This document shows positions 61,258 to 64,000 of a DNA stretch of 64,000 bases, piece by piece. Origin of the DNA: CAYHCE01 sp964355015 (GTDB lineage: Bacteria > Cyanobacteriota > Cyanobacteriia > PCC-6307 > Cyanobiaceae). The stretch is taken from the NCBI GenBank assembly GCA_964355015.1, contig CAYHCE010000016.1:1-64000 (forward strand). Reading direction: 5' to 3'. The notes beneath the pieces were generated by a model. It worked only from the letters and a program-made list of their open reading frames with translations. It ran no database searches and had not been told where the DNA came from. A program made the position numbers and the translations under genes. Position 1 is the first letter of the stretch. Every line of letters begins with the position of its first letter.

Positions 61258-61808
61258 TGGCTCCCCGTTGGCCCGCAGGACCCCTCCCCCTCCCGCAGGC
61301 TGGCGGTGATGGCCGTGATCAGGCTCCGGCCCTGCTCGGCCCAGTCCCGCCGGACCTTGAAGCCGAACACCACCGACTCGCCATCACCCCGGCGCAGCAC
61401 GAACACCTCCCCCACTGATGGGGCGGGAATCGAACTGGTGAACGCCTCCCCCTCCAGCCATCGCCCCAGCAGAAGTCGCCGCGGCGGTGGAGCGACAACG
61501 GACGCGGCGGCCAGGAAGGTGCGTCTGACGTACTCCCGCAGCTCCGCCGGCGTCATGCCGGCCTTGGTATCGGTGACCTCCAGCGGAAAGCGCACGGTCG
61601 TGAGGCTGAAGCGCTCCTGCCCCGGTTCCGCGTCGGCAGGATGCCCCACGAGCAGGGCATCCAGGCCCACGGCGTGGGGCGGGGAGAGGGGCAGGGGTGA
61701 GCGGAAGCAGAAGCCGTGCATCACCGTCACCTCCTCCGCAGCCACGGCAGGCAGGAGGAATACAGCCATTCCCACGAAAAGGCCCAGACCAGGGATGGAA
61801 GCTTTCAT
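61059..61808 (-). CDS. Exported protein of unknown function, 3' end overlaps its neighbour
   Basis: A 249-residue ORF with a signal peptide (GLGLFVGMAVFLLPAVAA). The first about 180 residues look like a real protein: FSLTTVRFPLEVTDTKAG, MTPAELREYVRRTFLAAASV, FGFKVRRDWAEQGRSLITAIT. The last about 66 residues are antisense to the neighbouring gene and Ser/Arg/Pro-rich, so the true domain probably ends near 61260 and the original stop was lost or lies in a shifted frame. The function is unknown. Confidence 0.65.
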   Translation of the reverse strand: MKASIPGLGLFVGMAVFLLPAVAAEEVTVMHGFCFRSPLPLSPPHAVGLDALLVGHPADAEPGQERFSLTTVRFPLEVTDTKAGMTPAELREYVRRTFLAAASVVAPPPRRLLLGRWLEGEAFTSSIPAPSVGEVFVLRRGDGESVVFGFKVRRDWAEQGRSLITAITASLREGEGSCGPTGSHQGSGQRTRVVSPATPSVSRASRFPAASSLRRTRWSQVLPSPESSLISPISPVPRRTTASTGPLLS

Positions 61809-62191
61809 CGGACGATGTCCATCGATCGGATCAGGAATCCCGGAGATCAATCCTCCTTCCCGGCGACTTGCTCTGCCCGGTGCCTGCGCAGGCTCCGGCT
61901 GATGGCGCCCTGAACCGATCACCTTTGCCCTTCGGAAACCATTCCTCTGATCGAGGGGAAGCGGGGCCTGTCGCGTCGGCAGACCACTACTTCCGGGCGT
62001 TCGATGGGCCCCGCAGCACGCGCATCCTGGTGGGAACGGTCCTTCCTGGCCGATCCGATCACGGAGAACGGCTTGGAGGCTGCCTCTGGGGCTGCTGGCC
62101 GCGGGCCTCAGGGTAACAAAGGGGGCCCAGAATCTCCTGTGCCTGAATGCTCCTGCAGTCGCTTCTGCATCGCATCGAGCTTGGCTGCGAT

Positions 62192-62232
62192 CCTCTCTCC
62201 CCCAGCACAGCACCATTGCTGGGTGAGAGAGG
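62192..62232. repeat. Long imperfect hairpin
   Basis: CCTCTCTCCCCCAGCA (62192-62207) and TGCTGGGTGAGAGAGG (62217-62232) pair over 16 positions with one mismatch, loop CAGCACCAT. No T-tract follows. Confidence 0.7.
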
Positions 62233-62244
62233 CTCCAGGCCTGA

Positions 62245-62273
62245 CCTCATCAGCCGCTTCCTCATCAGCCGCT
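62245..62273. repeat. 15-base tandem duplication
   Basis: CCTCATCAGCCGCTT is followed directly by CCTCATCAGCCGCT. It sits 12 bases after the hairpin. It may be a slippage duplication or paired binding sites. Confidence 0.7.
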
Positions 62274-62329
62274 CGCACCCCCTGGGTCACTGAGCCAGTA
62301 TTAGTAGATCAGCTGCATAAAGCCATATC

Positions 62330-62355
62330 GTCACACCATCAGGTGATGGTGTGAC
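62330..62355. repeat. Perfect 12-bp inverted repeat upstream of the CPBP gene
   Basis: GTCACACCATCA and TGATGGTGTGAC are perfect reverse complements separated by GG, ending 93 bases before the CPBP start. The two-base centre favours a dimeric regulator operator over an RNA hairpin. Confidence 0.7.
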
Positions 62356-62448
62356 ACCCCTATGGGGCCCCGTTGGGCCAGTTTCCGCACCCGCCAGTGC
62401 GCCTTCCCTCCATGCCGTGGCTAAGCCGGAAGCAGCCTGAGTGTTCCG

Positions 62449-63093
62449 ATGGACGCCTCACGCTTGCAGCAGACGCTGCTCCTGGTAGGGGCCATCTGGC
62501 TGCTGGGCGCGATCGGCGGGGTGAGCCCGCTCGCCACCTGGGCAGCCCTGGGCCTCTACGTGCTCGGCAGCCTGGCTCTGCTGGCCTGGCGGGCATTCGG
62601 CTGCAGCGAGGCCGAGGCGGTGTACCTGCGAGGGCCAGGCATCCGGAGCTCCCTGCTCTGGGGCGGCGGCCTCGGGCTGGTGTTGCTTGTGGCTGGTTGG
62701 CTGGGCCTGCCGGCCATGCAGGCGGCCATGCCGGCCGGGGATGGCTCCCTCCCCCTGGCAGCGATGCAGGAGTTGCTGTTCGGCCACGGCCTGATCCTGC
62801 TTCTTCCGGTTCTGGTCGTCGCCGAGGAGGGTCTGTGGCGCGGCCTGCTGCTCTCAGGCCTGCGGGAGATCGGCCTCGGGGATGCCGCCGCCATCGCCCT
62901 CAGCACCCTGGCCTTCATGGTCAATCACCTGGCGGTGGCGCCGCTGGCGCTGGTGGAACGTGGGATGCTGGCCCTGATGGCCCTGCCGCTGGGGCTGATG
63001 AGTGCCGTGCTCACGGCCCGCACCCGGGTGCTCTGGGGCGGTGTCCTGCTTCACCTGCTGGTGATGGGCGCCATGCTGGGCAGCCTGCGATAG
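62449..63093 (+). CDS. CPBP-family intramembrane protease
   Basis: A 214-residue multi-pass membrane protein of the CAAX protease/bacteriocin-processing (CPBP, Abi) family. The three catalytic motifs are present: VAEEGLWRGLLLSGL (EExxxR), AFMVNHLAV (FxxxH type) and WGGVLLHLLVMG (His near the end). It should cleave substrates within the membrane; the target is unknown. Its last 43 bases overlap the convergent membrane-protein gene. A 12-bp palindrome lies upstream. Confidence 0.88.
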   Translation: MDASRLQQTLLLVGAIWLLGAIGGVSPLATWAALGLYVLGSLALLAWRAFGCSEAEAVYLRGPGIRSSLLWGGGLGLVLLVAGWLGLPAMQAAMPAGDGSLPLAAMQELLFGHGLILLLPVLVVAEEGLWRGLLLSGLREIGLGDAAAIALSTLAFMVNHLAVAPLALVERGMLALMALPLGLMSAVLTARTRVLWGGVLLHLLVMGAMLGSLR

Positions 63094-63791
63094 ACGATCA
63101 GGGCCATCGCCAGGTAGGCGAGGCTCTTGGGAATCATCAGCAGCCCCAGCAGAGGGATCTTCTGGATCCAGAGCACCACCGGCAGATAGCAGAGCAGCGA
63201 GGCCAGGAGCAGGACTCCGATCGTTCGCGGCCATCGCTGCTCAACCCCACCACCCCGGCGTAGGTAGAGCCCCCCCACCCCGAGTGTCAGCAACAGGAGG
63301 GGCAGGTTGCGGAGCAGGGACCAGGGCTGGGGCGGGACCACCTGACCCCATTCGTTCTGGGGGAAGCTGAGCAGCACGAGTCGCAGCAGCAGCACCCCCA
63401 GCAGTGCCTGTTCGAACGGGCCCCAACCCCTCGAGGTGAGGCGCTGGTGGCTCACCAGCAGCAGCGCGTAGAACCCGCTCACGGTGATCGCCGTGCAGAG
63501 CGCCCCGAAGCCAATCAGTGGCAGGCGCCAGGATCCAAGCGCTGCGGTCAGCTGGGGGTTGCCCGCCGCCAGGGCCACCAGCCGCAGACCCACATGAGCG
63601 GTGTCACCCACGGCCAGCAGAACGAAGGCCAGCACGAGCGGCCCCCCGACCCTGCGGGCGGACGGCGGAATCCGCTGGCACCGCAGGGCCAGGGCTCCCA
63701 CCAGGACCCACAGCATCAGCAGGTAACCCCCATCGAAAACCAGCTCGGCTCCGATCGATGGATCCGCCAGTTGCGCCAGGAAGCTGTCCAT
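63051..63791 (-). CDS. Multi-pass membrane protein of unknown function
   Basis: A 246-residue protein with about seven hydrophobic helices (GGYLLMLWVLVGALALRCQ, VLAFVLLAVGDTAHVGLRLV, GFGALCTAITVSGFYALLLV, LLASLLCYLPVVLW). An Asp-x-x-His in the second helix (GDTAHVG) is the only conserved-looking polar motif. I do not recognise the family. It overlaps the CPBP gene 3' end by 43 bases. Confidence 0.75.
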   Translation of the reverse strand: MDSFLAQLADPSIGAELVFDGGYLLMLWVLVGALALRCQRIPPSARRVGGPLVLAFVLLAVGDTAHVGLRLVALAAGNPQLTAALGSWRLPLIGFGALCTAITVSGFYALLLVSHQRLTSRGWGPFEQALLGVLLLRLVLLSFPQNEWGQVVPPQPWSLLRNLPLLLLTLGVGGLYLRRGGGVEQRWPRTIGVLLLASLLCYLPVVLWIQKIPLLGLLMIPKSLAYLAMALIVYRRLPSMAPITSR

Positions 63792-63917
63792 GGTGGGTTC
63801 AGCCTGCGCTTCAGGGCATGAGCGCCAGCAGGGCGTGATCTCCGCTCACGGCTAAAAGCATGATCGGTCGGGATGTCGGCAACAGACCGGGGCCAGGCGA
63901 TGAGATGAGGAGAACCG

Positions 63918-64000
63918 ATGACGACCGCCCTGGCGAGACCCACCACCTTCCAGTGCGCCTGCCCCGGCTGTCACAGAACCGTGCAAGCCGGTTCATCATT
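63918..64000 (+). CDS. Bacterial metallothionein, 5' part (cut by window edge)
   Basis: The first 27 codons: MTTALARPTTFQCACPGCHR then TVQAGSS. The CxCxxCH cluster right after a short N-terminus matches cyanobacterial SmtA/BmtA metallothioneins, which bind Zn and other metals through Cys and His. A good ribosome site (GAGGAG) precedes the ATG. The C-terminal YCSxACA half expected for the family lies outside the window. No SmtB gene is visible upstream. Confidence 0.75.
   Translation, partial: MTTALARPTTFQCACPGCHRTVQAGSS

Larger units (their letters stand above)
61809..62448. other. 640-base non-coding stretch with structured repeats
   Basis: No ORF here has protein-like composition. The right half (62192-62373) holds a 16-bp hairpin, a 15-base tandem duplication, a perfect 12-bp inverted repeat and CCCC-TAT-GGGG. 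It may carry the CPBP gene's promoter or a structured RNA. No tRNA cloverleaf was found by eye. Confidence 0.45.

Overview
The window is GC-rich chromosomal DNA from a picocyanobacterium of the Synechococcus/Cyanobium type. The diagnostic genes are petN (a 33-residue cytochrome b6f subunit), thf1/psb29, a cyanobacterial ftsH, a phycobilisome rod linker, high-light-inducible (hli) genes, a DUF1830 gene and a Nif11-like gene. No rRNA, tRNA, CRISPR array, integrase or transposase was recognised.

Positions 1-38,900 are mostly housekeeping genes in short, often divergent units: dxs, ilvA, scpB, a YggT protein, mazG-like, pyk, a MacB/FtsX-type permease, then a photosystem-maintenance and proteolysis block (ftsH, clpP, thf1, petN, clpS). 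Next come purK, a lone sugar-type ABC permease, recQ, aroB, a decayed response-regulator gene, a serine beta-lactamase-family enzyme, GNAT, Nif11-like and J-domain genes, an APH-type kinase/DOMON operon, a rod linker, a lytic transglycosylase, a DUF1400 protein, a three-gene ABC-2 exporter, a cation diffusion facilitator, a GH-like secreted hydrolase and a DUF296-glutaredoxin fusion.

Positions 39,496-58,604 are a phage-defence island, all on the + strand: a complete type 1 BREX system (brxA, brxB, brxC, pglX, pglZ, brxL) carrying extra modules. A Schlafen AlbA_2-type ATPase follows pglX, a HipB-HipA pair sits between it and pglZ, and a Phd-VapC-like pair sits between pglZ and brxL. The last gene fuses a P-loop kinase to a WYL domain. 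Almost every junction overlaps or is a few bases long. The exception is a 208-base gap before hipB that holds a near-perfect 22-base inverted repeat. It looks like a HipB operator and would place pglZ and brxL under an internal, toxin-antitoxin-type promoter. The middle of pglX has a sharply lower GC content, as expected for a swapped target-recognition region.

Positions 58,605-64,000 return to core-type genes: an hli cluster behind an HLR1-like (RpaB) box with two overlapping microproteins, a SnoaL-like protein, small membrane and secreted proteins, a structured non-coding stretch near 62.2-62.4 kb, a CPBP-family membrane protease, a multi-pass membrane protein, and the start of a metallothionein cut by the right edge.
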